Shown: positions 1 to 9,317 of the stretch, piece after piece
Numbering within the stretch: the stretch's first letter is position 1
Layout of the letters: every line of letters begins with the position of its first letter
Source: Pseudomonadota bacterium
Lineage (GTDB): Bacteria > Pseudomonadota > Gammaproteobacteria > Steroidobacterales > Steroidobacteraceae
Length of the DNA: 64,000 nt
Assembly: GCA_021808195.1 (NCBI GenBank)
Contig: JAKBCE010000010.1
Location: 1-64,000, forward strand
Reading direction: 5' to 3'
The notes under the pieces: generated by a model
What the model was told of the DNA's origin: nothing
The model's database searches: none
What the model saw: only the letters and a program-made list of their open reading frames with translations
Made by a program: the position numbers and the translations under genes

Positions 1-165
1 GCCGCTACGCTATCGTGGTGGCGCTATGTCGGCACCGATGGGCGCGTCATCGGTCTCGATCAATTCGGCGCTTCGGGCAAAGGGCCCGAGCTGTTCGCTC
101 ATTTCGGCTTCACCGCTGAGCGCATCCAGCGCGAGGTTGGCGAGCTGCTTGATACGGCAAACTGA
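1..165 (+). CDS. tkt: Transketolase, C-terminal end (partial, runs off the left edge)
   Basis: The first 54 codons visible are the end of transketolase, the thiamine-diphosphate enzyme that moves two-carbon units between sugar phosphates in the pentose phosphate pathway. The visible tail (GLDQFGASGKGPELFAHFGF and a final helix) matches the conserved C-terminus of the family, where an FGAS segment and an FGF segment follow one another; the catalytic domains lie outside the window. It ends at TGA 163-165 and is followed 24 nt later by gap, so tkt-gap-pgk-pyk probably form one operon, a common arrangement in proteobacteria. Confidence 0.85.
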   Translation, partial: AATLSWWRYVGTDGRVIGLDQFGASGKGPELFAHFGFTAERIQREVGELLDTAN

Positions 166-189
166 TGACACGCTGAGAGGTTACGGCTC

Positions 190-1203
190 ATGGCAATCAA
201 GGTGGGAATCAATGGCTACGGCCGCATTGGTCGCAACGTGCTGCGCGCCCTGTTCGAGGGCAAGCGCGCCGGCGAAGTGCAGATCGTGGCAATTAATGAT
301 CTCGGCGATGCAAAAACCAACGCACATCTGACGCAATATGACACCGTCCACGGACGCTTCCCCGGCGAGGTGAAGGTCGAGGGCGATTCGCTCGTGGTCA
401 ACGGGCAGCGCATCCGGGTGCTCGCCGAGCGTGATCCGGCGAAGCTTCCCTGGGGCAGCCTCGGGGTCGATTTCGTGCTCGAGTGCACCGGCTTGTTCAC
501 GAGCAAAGCGAAGGCGTCGGCGCACATTGCCGGCGGCGCGAAGAAAGTCGTCATTTCCGCGCCCGGCGGGGACGACGTCGATGCGACCATTGTCTATGGC
601 GTCAACCATGAGCTGCTCTCGAGCAAGCACACGGTCATCTCCAATGCTTCATGCACGACCAATTGCCTGGCGCCGGTCGCGAAGATATTGAACGACACGG
701 TCGGTATCACCGCCGGCATCATGACTACGGTGCATTCTTACACCAACGATCAGGTGCTCACCGACGTCTATCACAAGGATCTGCGCCGCGCACGCTCGGC
801 GACCCAATCGCAGATCCCGACCAAGACCGGTGCCGCTGCGGCGGTCGGTCTGGTGTTGCCGGAGCTGCAGGGCCGGCTTGACGGTTTTGCAGTTCGCGTC
901 CCGACCATCAATGTCTCGATGGTCGATCTGACCTTTACGGCCAAGCGCGCCACGACTGTTGAGGAGGTCAACGAGGCGGTGCGCACCGCGGCTGCCGGTG
1001 CCCTGCAGGGTGTTCTCGGATACAACACCGCGCCGCTCGTATCGATCGATTTCAACCACGATTCGCACTCCTCGATCTTCGATGCGACGCTGACCAAGGT
1101 GCTCGGCGGTACGCTGGTCAAGGTGTGTGCGTGGTATGACAACGAGTGGGGATTTTCCAACCGGATGATCGACACGACGCTCGCCTGGTCCAAGGCGTCA
1201 TGA
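190..1203 (+). CDS. gap: Glyceraldehyde-3-phosphate dehydrogenase, type I
   Basis: This 337-residue enzyme oxidises and phosphorylates glyceraldehyde 3-phosphate to 1,3-bisphosphoglycerate in the cytoplasm. The N-terminal Rossmann motif [10 protein letters not shown] covers residues 6-15, and the catalytic motif [12 protein letters not shown] places the nucleophile at Cys155. Asp37 after the second beta strand suggests NAD rather than NADP. The subtype with [12 protein letters not shown] resembles GapB/CbbG-like proteins more than E. coli GapA, and the sequence is not erythrose-4-phosphate dehydrogenase-like in that stretch. ATG 190 is preceded by a GAGAGG-like ribosome site. Its stop overlaps the start of pgk. 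Confidence 0.95.
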   Translation: MAIKVGINGYGRIGRNVLRALFEGKRAGEVQIVAINDLGDAKTNAHLTQYDTVHGRFPGEVKVEGDSLVVNGQRIRVLAERDPAKLPWGSLGVDFVLECTGLFTSKAKASAHIAGGAKKVVISAPGGDDVDATIVYGVNHELLSSKHTVISNASCTTNCLAPVAKILNDTVGITAGIMTTVHSYTNDQVLTDVYHKDLRRARSATQSQIPTKTGAAAAVGLVLPELQGRLDGFAVRVPTINVSMVDLTFTAKRATTVEEVNEAVRTAAAGALQGVLGYNTAPLVSIDFNHDSHSSIFDATLTKVLGGTLVKVCAWYDNEWGFSNRMIDTTLAWSKAS

Positions 1204-2378
1204 AGGTCCTGCGAATGACGGACACGGATCTGCGCGGCAAGCGGGTCCTGATTCGCGAAGACCTCAATTGCCCGATCAAGGACGGGGTGGTGAGCAGCGA
1301 TGCGCGCATCCGTGCGGCGCTGCCGACCATCCGCTACGCCCTCGAGCAGCGTGCCCAGGTGTTCATCGTTTCGCACCTCGGTCGACCAAAGGAGGGCGAA
1401 TATGACGAGTCGCTGTCCCTGAAGCCAGTGGCTGCGCGCCTTTCGGAGCTGCTCGGCATGCCTGTGCCGCTCAAGCAGGATTGGCTCGAGGGCGTCGAGT
1501 GCGCGCCCGGCAGTGCCGTGTTGTGCGAGAACGCGCGTTTCAACAAGGGCGAGAAAAAGGATGACGAGGGGCTCGCGCGGCAGATGGCGGCACTGTGCGA
1601 CGTGTTCGTGATGGACGCGTTCGGCACTGCGCACCGCGCCGAAGCGAGCACGCACGGCGTCGTGCGGTTCGCCAAGATCGCCTGTGCCGGCCCGCTGCTG
1701 GTCGGGGAACTCGAGGCGCTTGAGCGGGCGCTCGAGAAGCCGGCGCGGCCCATGGTGGCGATCGTCGCCGGCTCGAAAGTCTCGACCAAGCTGACCGTGC
1801 TCGAGGCGCTGCTCGAAAAGGTCGATAAGCTGATCGTTGGCGGTGGCATCGCCAACACATTCCTCGCCGCCACTGGCGTGCAGGTCGGTAAATCGCTCTA
1901 CGAGGCGGAGCTGATCGAGGTCGCACGGCGCCTGATGGAACGGGCGCGCGAGCGTGGGGCGGAGATCCCGCTGCCGACCGACGTGGTAGTGGCCAAGGAG
2001 TTCGCGGCGACGGCCCACGCGGACGTGCGTTCGATCCACGACGTGCGTGCTGAGGAGATGATCCTCGATATCGGCCCAGACAGCGCCGATCGGCTGAGTG
2101 CACTGCTGCAAACCGCCGGCACGATCCTCTGGAACGGACCGGTCGGGGTGTTCGAGTTCGAGCAGTTCGGCGAAGGCACCCGAGCTATTGCGCAGGCGAT
2201 AGCGCGCAGTAAGGCGTTCTCGCTGGCCGGCGGGGGCGACACGCTGGCGGCCATCGAGAAATACCGCGTCGAGGACGGAATCTCGTACATCTCCACCGGT
2301 GGTGGGGCGTTCCTCGAGTTCGTCGAAGGCAAGCGGCTGCCGGCGGTGGCTGCTCTGGAGGCCCGCGCGCGCGGCTGA
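1200..2378 (+). CDS. pgk: Phosphoglycerate kinase
   Basis: Phosphoglycerate kinase, 392 residues, transfers the acyl phosphate of 1,3-bisphosphoglycerate to ADP. I start it at ATG 1200, overlapping the gap stop as ATGA, because this gives the usual N-terminus [19 protein letters not shown]; a longer in-frame reading from 1146 would lie inside gap. The PGK signature reads [11 protein letters not shown] (most homologues have RVDLNVP), HLGRPK follows, and the nucleotide-binding end has WNGPVGVFE and GGGDTLAA. Length is normal for bacteria. The overlap suggests translational coupling to gap. Confidence 0.95.
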   Translation: MKVLRMTDTDLRGKRVLIREDLNCPIKDGVVSSDARIRAALPTIRYALEQRAQVFIVSHLGRPKEGEYDESLSLKPVAARLSELLGMPVPLKQDWLEGVECAPGSAVLCENARFNKGEKKDDEGLARQMAALCDVFVMDAFGTAHRAEASTHGVVRFAKIACAGPLLVGELEALERALEKPARPMVAIVAGSKVSTKLTVLEALLEKVDKLIVGGGIANTFLAATGVQVGKSLYEAELIEVARRLMERARERGAEIPLPTDVVVAKEFAATAHADVRSIHDVRAEEMILDIGPDSADRLSALLQTAGTILWNGPVGVFEFEQFGEGTRAIAQAIARSKAFSLAGGGDTLAAIEKYRVEDGISYISTGGGAFLEFVEGKRLPAVAALEARARG

Positions 2379-2382
2379 CACT

Positions 2383-3813
2383 ATGCTCAGAAGAACCAAG
2401 ATTGTGGCGACGGTTGGTCCTGCGACCGACGATGTGCAGATTCTGACGGACATGATGCGTGCGGGCCTCGATGTGGTGCGGCTGAATGCCTCGCACGGCA
2501 CGTTGGACGACCGCCGGCGCCGCCTGGCGCTGGTGCGGGAGGCGGCGCAGCGGTCCGATCGGTGCGTCGGTGTACTGCTCGACCTGGCGGGACCGAAGAT
2601 CCGCATCGAGGGCTTCCGTGACGGCAAGGTGATGCTGGTCGAAGGCAAGCCGTTCGTGCTCGACACGGCACTCGATGCAAAAGCCGGCACGATCGACGGG
2701 GTGGGCGTCGCCTACAAGAACCTGCCGGCGGACGTGAAGAACGGCGATACTCTGCTCCTGAACGATGGGCAGATCGTGCTCGATGTCGAGCGTGTTGACG
2801 GCACGCGCATTCATACGCGCGTGCGGGTTGGTGGCGAGCTGTCCGACCGCAAGGGCGTGAATCGCCAGGGCGGTGGAATTTCCGCCCCGGCCCTGTCCGA
2901 CAAGGACAAAGAGGACATCCGCTTCGCAGTGGAAGAGGATGTCGATTACATCGCAGTGTCGTTTGCGCGTGATGCGGCCGACATCGAGCAGGCGCGTACG
3001 CTGGCGCGCCGCGCCGGACGCGACGCACGCATCGTCGCCAAGGTGGAGCGCCAGGAGGCGATCAGCAATCTCGATGGCATCATCGAGGCATCCGACGTGG
3101 TCATGGTGGCCCGCGGCGACCTCGGTGTGGAGATGGGATATGCGGAGCTGACCGGCCTGCAAAAGACCATCATCCACAAAACGCGCCTGCACAATCGCGT
3201 GGTCATCACCGCGACGCAGATGATGGAATCGATGATCCAGAACCCGATTCCGACGCGCGCCGAAGTCAGCGATGTCGCCAACGCAGTGATGGACGGCACC
3301 GATGCAGTGATGTTGTCGGCGGAGACGGCCGCGGGACGCTACCCGGTGCGGGCCGTGGAGGCGATGGCGCAGGTCATCGAAGGCGCGGAAAAATATCAGC
3401 TGAGCCTCGGCTACGAGCGGCATCGTACCGAGGGTCTGTTCAGCGACAGCGAGGAAGCGATCGCGATGGCGGTCATGTACGCTGCCAATCACATGAAGGT
3501 GCGCGCCATCGTCGCGCTAACCGAATCGGGCTCGACGCCGCTGTGGATGTCGCGCATCCGCTCGGATATTCCGATCTACGCTTTTACGCGCCACGAGGCG
3601 ACGCGGCGTCGGGTCACACTGTTTCGCGGCGTCTATCCGGTGGTCTTCGACGTCACGCGCGCCAAGTCGACCGGTGAACTCTACGATACGTTGTTCACCC
3701 GGCTGCTCGAGCTGAAACTCGTCGAGCGCAAGGACCTGGTGATTCTGACCAAGGGCGAACAGTCGGGCGTTCAGGGCGGTACGAACTCCCTGCAGATCCT
3801 CGAGGTGGCCTGA
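2383..3813 (+). CDS. pyk: Pyruvate kinase
   Basis: Pyruvate kinase, 476 residues, makes pyruvate and ATP from phosphoenolpyruvate. ATG 2383, 4 nt after the pgk stop, gives the standard start MLRRTKIVATVGPA. The active-site block IVAKVERQEAISN, the MVARGDLGVEMG segment and ITATQMMESMIQNPIPTRAE are all intact, so the A domain is complete; residues about 350-476 form the C-terminal allosteric domain. It is the last glycolytic gene of the tkt-gap-pgk-pyk run; fructose-bisphosphate aldolase, often next in such clusters, is not here. Confidence 0.95.
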   Translation: MLRRTKIVATVGPATDDVQILTDMMRAGLDVVRLNASHGTLDDRRRRLALVREAAQRSDRCVGVLLDLAGPKIRIEGFRDGKVMLVEGKPFVLDTALDAKAGTIDGVGVAYKNLPADVKNGDTLLLNDGQIVLDVERVDGTRIHTRVRVGGELSDRKGVNRQGGGISAPALSDKDKEDIRFAVEEDVDYIAVSFARDAADIEQARTLARRAGRDARIVAKVERQEAISNLDGIIEASDVVMVARGDLGVEMGYAELTGLQKTIIHKTRLHNRVVITATQMMESMIQNPIPTRAEVSDVANAVMDGTDAVMLSAETAAGRYPVRAVEAMAQVIEGAEKYQLSLGYERHRTEGLFSDSEEAIAMAVMYAANHMKVRAIVALTESGSTPLWMSRIRSDIPIYAFTRHEATRRRVTLFRGVYPVVFDVTRAKSTGELYDTLFTRLLELKLVERKDLVILTKGEQSGVQGGTNSLQILEVA

Positions 3814-3829
3814 GCCAGCGGCATTGCCG

Positions 3830-5041
3830 ATGGGAATGGCACCTGATGCGCCAACGGCAGACGGCGGCGATCCGCCGCGCAGGCCCGTTGTCGCACTGGT
3901 GCTCACTGGAGGCGGGGCGCGCTCGGCGTATCAGATCGGAGTGCTGCGCGCACTCGCGCAGATGCTGCCACGGGCGCGCAACCCCTTTCAGATCATCATC
4001 GGCACGTCCGCGGGGGCAGTGGCGGCGAGCGTGCTCGCCGCGCAGGCGCACGTGTGGCGCCAGGCAATCGTCGGACTCGAGCGCGTCTGGTCGAACTTTC
4101 GCACCGAGCAGGTGTTTTACGTCGATGCCCCACACATGGCGCGCTCCGGGCTGCACTGGATCCTCTCGTTGCTCTCCGGCGGCCTGGTGCTCTCCCCGCC
4201 GAAGTCACTGCTCGATACCAGTCCGCTGCGCGCGTTGCTCGGCGTCGAGGTGGACTGCAGCGGCATCCGCCGCAGCATCGAACGCGGACATCTGCGCGCC
4301 TGCGCGCTGTGTGCGACGAGTTACGCCAGCGGCCAGTCGGTTGCATTCTTTGACGGCCTGGCACAGTTGCCTGAGTGGTCGCGCGTCCAGCACGTCGGCC
4401 GCCGGGCCGAGCTGACGCTGGATCACATCATGGCGAGTGTGGCCATCCCGCTGCTGTTCGCGCCCATGCGCCTCGGCAGTGAGTACTTCGGTGACGGCTC
4501 GATGCGTCAGCTCAATCCGCTGAGTCCGGCCATCCACCTCGGCGCCGACCGGCTGCTGATTCTCGGAGTCAGTTCGCAGCAGGGCGCGGGGGTCGATGGC
4601 GGCCGTGCGCCCTCGATGCCCACGCCAGGGGAGGTGTTCGGCTTCATGCTCGACACGTTGTTCACTGATCAGATCTACGGTGATCTCGAGCACATTGACC
4701 GTATCAACCAGTTGGTGCGCGCGGCGCCCGAGACACGCGCCGTACGACATATCGAGACGCTGATGATTTGCCCGAGCGTCGATCCGAACGAGCTGGCCGC
4801 GCGGCACATCGACGATCTACCGCGCGGGCTGCGTGCGCTGCTGCGGGTGTTGGGCGGGCGACTCGAAGTTTCCGGGCAGCAGCTCACTAGCTACTTGGCC
4901 TTCGAGGCGCCGTACACGCGCGAGCTGATTGGGCTCGGCTATCGGGATGCGATGCGCTCGCGTGAGGCGTTGCTCGCGTTCATGAGCGGCGAGCCACCGC
5001 CGGTGCGCGCGGGCGCCCCGGGCCTCACCCGGGTCAGCTGA
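3830..5041 (+). CDS. Patatin-like phospholipase family protein
   Basis: A 403-residue patatin-fold hydrolase. It has the oxyanion glycine strip LTGGGARSAYQIG (residues 25-37), the nucleophile elbow GTSAG with Ser60, and the catalytic aspartate in YFGDGSMRQLNP, so the Ser-Asp dyad is complete. Family members cleave acyl esters of phospholipids or other lipids; the substrate here cannot be told. There is no signal peptide and no clear membrane segment. ATG 3830 lies 16 nt after pyk and may be co-transcribed with it; an upstream TTG at 3824 is an alternative. It converges on rapZ with a 16-nt gap. Confidence 0.85.
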   Translation: MGMAPDAPTADGGDPPRRPVVALVLTGGGARSAYQIGVLRALAQMLPRARNPFQIIIGTSAGAVAASVLAAQAHVWRQAIVGLERVWSNFRTEQVFYVDAPHMARSGLHWILSLLSGGLVLSPPKSLLDTSPLRALLGVEVDCSGIRRSIERGHLRACALCATSYASGQSVAFFDGLAQLPEWSRVQHVGRRAELTLDHIMASVAIPLLFAPMRLGSEYFGDGSMRQLNPLSPAIHLGADRLLILGVSSQQGAGVDGGRAPSMPTPGEVFGFMLDTLFTDQIYGDLEHIDRINQLVRAAPETRAVRHIETLMICPSVDPNELAARHIDDLPRGLRALLRVLGGRLEVSGQQLTSYLAFEAPYTRELIGLGYRDAMRSREALLAFMSGEPPPVRAGAPGLTRVS

Positions 5042-5057
5042 GCGGCGTTGCGCAGAC

Positions 5058-5939
5058 TCACGGCGACCGCTCTACCACCCGGGCGCCAAGGGCGGTGTGG
5101 CGGGCCTTGACCTGCGGATGCTCGAGCGCGAAACGCCGCGCCAGCCGTTCAACCACATACACCGAGCGGTGCTGTCCACCGGTGCAACCAATGGCGACGG
5201 TCAAATAGCCGCGATTGCTCTTCTGGTATTCCGGTACGCGCGAGGCGACAAATCCGGCGATGTCATCGATCAGCTTCGCCACGTCGGTGTGGTTTTCGAG
5301 GAAGCGGATGACTGCCGGATCGCGACCAGTGAGCGCGCGCAGTCCGGGCTCCCAGTAAGGGTTTGGTAATGAACGGGCGTCGAACACAAAATCCGCATCG
5401 CCCGGGATGCCTTCCTTGAAGCCAAAGGACTCGAACGTAATCGACAGCCGGTCGGCCCGCGGCTCGCCGAGCCGAGTTGCGATCAGCTCGCGCAGGGCGT
5501 GCATGCCCATGTGGGAAGTGTCGATGATCAGATTGGCGGCCTGGGCGATGGGCTCCATCAGGCTGCGCTCCAGGCTGATCGCGCTGCGCAGGTCGCGGCT
5601 GCCGCGACCCATCGGGTGGGAGCGGCGGGTCTCGGCAAAGCGCCGCAGCAGTACCTCCTCGTCTGCGGTGAGGAAGATCACCTCGCAGTCGAGGCCGCTG
5701 CGGCGCAGCTCGAGCACCAACTGGGGCACGATCGCGATTTCCGCGGCGCTGTTGCGCGCGTCGACACCGACCGCCACGCGGCCGTAGGTTTGTTCCGGAC
5801 TACGCACTGCGTGGGCAATGAACGGCTTGAGCAGAGCCGCCGGGATATTATCGATGCAATAAAAGTCCAGATCCTCGAGCATGCGCAGCGCTACGCTTTT
5901 GCCCGACCCGGACAGCCCGCTCAAGACGATGATGCGCAA
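5058..5939 (-). CDS. rapZ: RNase adapter protein RapZ (nucleotide-binding)
   Basis: RapZ (YvcJ/YhbJ family), 293 residues. In enterobacteria it binds the small RNA GlmZ and presents it to RNase E, so controlling glucosamine-6-phosphate synthase and cell-wall precursor supply. Walker A is GLSGSGKS (residues 8-15); the C-terminal domain keeps the strongly conserved GCTGGQHRSV. The start is a TTG (5937-5939), chosen because a GGAG site lies 5 nt upstream (5945-5948) and the N-terminus then reads MRIIVLSGLSG. It is the last gene of the kdsD-to-rapZ run, 21 nt after hpf. The ptsN (or hprK) and npr genes that usually accompany it are absent. Confidence 0.93.
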   Translation of the reverse strand: MRIIVLSGLSGSGKSVALRMLEDLDFYCIDNIPAALLKPFIAHAVRSPEQTYGRVAVGVDARNSAAEIAIVPQLVLELRRSGLDCEVIFLTADEEVLLRRFAETRRSHPMGRGSRDLRSAISLERSLMEPIAQAANLIIDTSHMGMHALRELIATRLGEPRADRLSITFESFGFKEGIPGDADFVFDARSLPNPYWEPGLRALTGRDPAVIRFLENHTDVAKLIDDIAGFVASRVPEYQKSNRGYLTVAIGCTGGQHRSVYVVERLARRFALEHPQVKARHTALGARVVERSP

Positions 5940-5944
5940 GAGTT

Positions 5945-5948
5945 CTCC
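5945..5948 (-). promoter_or_regulatory. Shine-Dalgarno site fixing the TTG start of rapZ
   Basis: GGAG on the minus strand, 5 nt before TTG 5937-5939. No ATG or GTG sits at a useful distance, so this site decides the start of rapZ. Confidence 0.7.
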
Positions 5949-5960
5949 GCGCCGCGGCGC

Positions 5961-6284
5961 TCATGCCCGCAGCATGCGACCCTCGATGGCGTGGTGATCG
6001 GTCAGCTTCTCCTTGTATTTCTTGACGCAGCGATCGAGCTTGTCGGTGAGCAGATCGATGGCTGCGTACATATTTTCCTCGGTCGAGTCGGCGTGGATCG
6101 CGCTGCCGCTCACGTGCAGGGTCGCCTCGGCCTTCTGCCGCAGCTTCTCCACGCTGAGAACGCAGTGCACGTCGATGACTTGCTCGAAATGCCGCTCGAT
6201 GCGCTCGAGTTTTTTCTGCACGTAGCTACGCAGAGCAGGGGTGATCTCGATGTGGTGACCGGTGACATTGAGCTGCATAGCCAT
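5961..6284 (-). CDS. hpf: Ribosome hibernation promoting factor (short HPF / sigma-54 modulation family)
   Basis: A 107-residue HPF/YfiA-family protein that binds the 30S subunit at the mRNA channel and helps form inactive 100S ribosomes in slow growth. The fold signature is present: MQLNVTGHHIEITPALRSYV at the start, then HADSTEENMYAAIDLLTDKL, and a basic KKYKEKLTDHH end. It lacks the long C-terminal dimerisation domain of firmicute HPF. It lies directly downstream of rpoN, its classical place, which gave the family the name sigma-54 modulation protein. Confidence 0.92.
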   Translation of the reverse strand: MAMQLNVTGHHIEITPALRSYVQKKLERIERHFEQVIDVHCVLSVEKLRQKAEATLHVSGSAIHADSTEENMYAAIDLLTDKLDRCVKKYKEKLTDHHAIEGRMLRA

Positions 6285-6323
6285 CTCCTATCGATTGAGG
6301 TTCCGATGTTGTTTAGCGGAAGT

Positions 6324-7781
6324 TCACAGGGATACTGATCCTGAGCGCTTGCGCTCGCCGGAAGAGGGGATGTTCATCGCCTCGCGGTACTTGGCAACGG
6401 TGCGGCGCGCCACCGGAATGCCCTCCGCGGAGAGCAGTTCGGCGATGCGTCCGTCGCTGAGCGGGGCGAGCGGATCCTCCTCTTTGACCAGTTTCTTGAT
6501 CTTGGCGCGGATGGCAGTCGAGGACGTGCCCGAACCGTCCGCACCCTCTATCTGACTTGAGAAGAAGTAGCGAAGTTCGAATACCCCGCGCGGGGTGTGC
6601 ATGTACTTGCCGGAGGTCACTCGCGAAATGGTCGACTCGTGCATGCCGACCGCTTCGGCGATGTCCTTGAGGATCATCGGGCGCATGTGTTCATCGCCGT
6701 GCTCGAGGAAGGCCACCTGCCGCTCGACGATGGAGCGGGCCACCTTGATCAGCGTCTCGTGGCGGATCTCCAGACTCTTCAGCAGCCAGCGGGCCTCCTG
6801 CAGCTGCGCGCGCAGGCTGGCGTGGCTGGCGCTGCGCCCGAGCAGGTTTACATAGCTGTGATTGAGGCGCACGCGCGGCAGAGTGGCCGCATTGATCTCG
6901 ACTGCCCAACCGTGTTCGGTGCGGCGCACGAACACATCGGGCACCACGTATTCGGGCGCATTCGTGCTGATCGTTGCGCCCGGTCGGGGGTGACAGGAGC
7001 GCACCAGTGCGAGCGCTTCGGCCAGATCCTCATCACTGGTGTGCAGTTCACGCTTCAGCGTCGCCAGGTCCCGGCCGGCGAGCTGCTCGATATGATGGCG
7101 CGCAATTTCGACGGCGGTCGCCATGCCCGGTGTGCTCTGGTCGAGCTGGCGCAGCTGCAGCGTGATGCACTCGCCGATGCTGCGCGCGCCGACGCCGGGG
7201 GGATCGAGCGCCTGCACGCCCGTGAGCACGACTTCGACCTCGGCGGCGCAGCATTGCACGTCGGGCTTGAGGGTCTCGGCGATCTCCTCGAGCGGCTCGC
7301 TGAGGTAACCATCATCATTGATGGCATCGACGATGGCGCGGGCGATCGCCAACTCGCGCGGGCCAAGCTTGGCGAGCTCCAGCTGCCATAGTAGGTATTC
7401 CTGCAGGGACTGACCCGAAGCGTCGGCGAGCTCCTGTTGCCGGTCGTCGTCATCGCCGTTCCAGGCCGACTCGCCGGACCCGGCGCTCGCGCCACCCCAG
7501 TCTTCCTCGAGCACCTCGATGGTTTCTTGCGGCTCCTCCGTCGCGCTCGGCGTTTCCTCGCGAGCCGCGGCGGTCTCGGCTGACTCACTCGACTCGTTCG
7601 CTTCGGGACGCTCGCCTTCCCCTTCATCCTCGGGCTCGAGCATGACGTTTGTTTCGAGCAGCTCGCGGATGTGCGCCTGGAGCTCGAGGGCCGGTAGCTG
7701 CAGAAGCCGGATTGCCTGCTGCAGCTGCGGGGTCATGGTCAATTGCTGACCCAGCTTGAGCTGCAGTGACGGTTTTAGCAT
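6324..7781 (-). CDS. rpoN: RNA polymerase sigma-54 factor
   Basis: Sigma-54, 485 residues. Region I is LQLKLGQQLTMTPQLQQAIR near the N-terminus, followed by an acidic region II (about residues 60-110, rich in E, D and S), the core-binding domain, a helix-turn-helix, and the diagnostic RpoN box ARRTVAKYREAM close to the C-terminus, which contacts the -24 element. The frame stays open upstream to 7919, inside lptB, but ATG 7779-7781 gives the family start MLKPSLQLKLG. The 85 nt between lptB and this start could hold a promoter. The window also holds a strong sigma-54 promoter in front of pilA. Confidence 0.96.
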   Translation of the reverse strand: MLKPSLQLKLGQQLTMTPQLQQAIRLLQLPALELQAHIRELLETNVMLEPEDEGEGERPEANESSESAETAAAREETPSATEEPQETIEVLEEDWGGASAGSGESAWNGDDDDRQQELADASGQSLQEYLLWQLELAKLGPRELAIARAIVDAINDDGYLSEPLEEIAETLKPDVQCCAAEVEVVLTGVQALDPPGVGARSIGECITLQLRQLDQSTPGMATAVEIARHHIEQLAGRDLATLKRELHTSDEDLAEALALVRSCHPRPGATISTNAPEYVVPDVFVRRTEHGWAVEINAATLPRVRLNHSYVNLLGRSASHASLRAQLQEARWLLKSLEIRHETLIKVARSIVERQVAFLEHGDEHMRPMILKDIAEAVGMHESTISRVTSGKYMHTPRGVFELRYFFSSQIEGADGSGTSSTAIRAKIKKLVKEEDPLAPLSDGRIAELLSAEGIPVARRTVAKYREAMNIPSSGERKRSGSVSL

Positions 7782-7866
7782 GGCGGCATGGAGCGCGGTC
7801 GCGGCTGTCCTGGGGCAGTGCGTGAAACGGATTGAGAATCGCCGGGTTGGTGTGCCCGCTGGCTCC

Positions 7867-8589
7867 TCAAAGACGAAACGACTCGCCCAAGTACACCTCA
7901 CGGACCTGGGGATTGGCAAGGATTTCTTCGGCGTTTCCGGCAGCGATCACAGTTCCCTGATTGACGATGTATGCGCGTGAGCAGACCCCCAGCGTCTCGC
8001 GTACATTATGATCGGTAATCAATACGCCAATGCCGCGGCTGGTCAGCTCGCGGATGATTCGCTGGATGTCGAGCACCGAGAGCGGATCGACGCCGGCGAA
8101 GGGCTCATCGAGCAGCATGAAGCGCGGCTCGGCCGCGAGCGCCCGTGCGATCTCCACCCGGCGCCGTTCACCTCCCGACAGCGACAGCCCGAGGGTGCGC
8201 CGCACGTGCCCGATGCGCAGTTCCTCGAGCAGCTCCTCCAGGCGCTGCTCACGTGCGGCGCGCTCCAGATCCGCGCGGGTCTCGAGGATCGCGAGCACGT
8301 TGTCCTCCACCGACAGGCGGCGGAAGACCGAGGCCTCCTGCGGCAGGTAGCCCAGACCCAGCTGCGCGCGCCGATGCATCGGCAGCCGAGTGATGTCCTG
8401 CTCGCCGAGCTGAATGCGCCCGGCATCGCAGCGCACCAGTCCGACCATCATGTAAAAGGCCGTGGTCTTGCCCGCTCCGTTCGGGCCGAGCAGCCCGACC
8501 ACCTCGCCGCTCGCCACCTCGAGGCTCAGGCCGCGTACCACTTGGCGCGATTTGTAGCTCTTTTCGAGCCCGGTGGCCTGCAGCGACAT
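7867..8589 (-). CDS. lptB: LPS export ABC transporter ATP-binding protein LptB
   Basis: LptB, 240 residues, the ATPase that with LptF/LptG extracts LPS from the inner membrane. Walker [10 protein letters not shown] (residues about 34-42), Q-loop region YLPQEASVF, signature [15 protein letters not shown], Walker [14 protein letters not shown] and switch histidine [10 protein letters not shown] are all intact. [16 protein letters not shown] is typical of LptB. Its ATG overlaps the lptA stop (ATGA at 8589). LptF/G are not in the window, as is usual. Confidence 0.96.
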   Translation of the reverse strand: MSLQATGLEKSYKSRQVVRGLSLEVASGEVVGLLGPNGAGKTTAFYMMVGLVRCDAGRIQLGEQDITRLPMHRRAQLGLGYLPQEASVFRRLSVEDNVLAILETRADLERAAREQRLEELLEELRIGHVRRTLGLSLSGGERRRVEIARALAAEPRFMLLDEPFAGVDPLSVLDIQRIIRELTSRGIGVLITDHNVRETLGVCSRAYIVNQGTVIAAGNAEEILANPQVREVYLGESFRL

Positions 8590-9317
8590 CAGAACGACCG
8601 TCCCGGGGGCTGGGATGCGGCCGGCGGTCGCACCGCGTGCGTGCCCTGGGTCTGCGGCGCAATGGTGACATGTACCCGCTCACCGGCCCCGCCCGAGGTT
8701 GCCTCGATCCGATCCTTCAAAATGTTGTAGCGCACCAGCGGGCCGCTGATCTGGTTGCGGCCGTCGCTCAGCCACGCGTCCTGCACGAGCTGGACAGTGC
8801 CGGCGCTGATGTCGTAGACGATTTGGTCGGCATGGCCCTCGGCGACCTTGCCCGGGATCATGCCCGTCTGGGTGAACTGCGCGGGATTGCCAGTGACCGT
8901 GACTTGGGTGATGCGATTGTTCGCGACCTCGACCACGGCCTGCTGCGAGGTGAGATTGCCATGTGGGGGAGCATGGATACGCACATTGCCCTGTAGTGTC
9001 CACTGGCCGTCCGGTCGGCCGAGGCCGGTCGCATGCGCGTGATCGGCGAGCACCGTGATGCGGCCCTGAGAGATGGTGATCTGCCGGAATCTGCCGGTGT
9101 GCGCCTTGTAATCGACCTCGGAGGAAGCGGCGTCGAATGTGTACGACCCGCGCCCGGCGAGCGCGGCGCGGGTCGTCCGGGCAGCGGGCGTCGCCGTCGG
9201 TCGGGCGCCGCCTGACGGCGGTTCACGCGCCGGCGGCGCGGCCTGTGCCCCGCCGGCGAACGCGCCGAGCGCGGCGAGCAGCAGTGGCAATCTAATGCGA
9301 GGGCGTAACGATGGCAT
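8589..9317 (-). CDS. lptA: LPS transport periplasmic protein LptA
   Basis: LptA, 242 residues, forms the periplasmic beta-jellyroll bridge carrying LPS from LptC to LptD. A signal peptide ends near AGGAQA (about residue 26), followed by a Pro/Ala/Arg-rich linker, then the OstA-like domain with [27 protein letters not shown] and [15 protein letters not shown]. The tail after about residue 215 is Pro/Gln-rich and probably disordered. It overlaps lptC upstream and lptB downstream, so the three are translated as a unit. It is longer than E. coli LptA because of the linker and tail. Confidence 0.93.
   Translation of the reverse strand: MPSLRPRIRLPLLLAALGAFAGGAQAAPPAREPPSGGARPTATPAARTTRAALAGRGSYTFDAASSEVDYKAHTGRFRQITISQGRITVLADHAHATGLGRPDGQWTLQGNVRIHAPPHGNLTSQQAVVEVANNRITQVTVTGNPAQFTQTGMIPGKVAEGHADQIVYDISAGTVQLVQDAWLSDGRNQISGPLVRYNILKDRIEATSGGAGERVHVTIAPQTQGTHAVRPPAASQPPGRSF

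Noticed and set aside
771..2690. A 639-codon antisense frame over gap, pgk and pyk
   Set aside because: It crosses three certain genes and has no recognisable domain or ribosome site; a shadow of codon bias.
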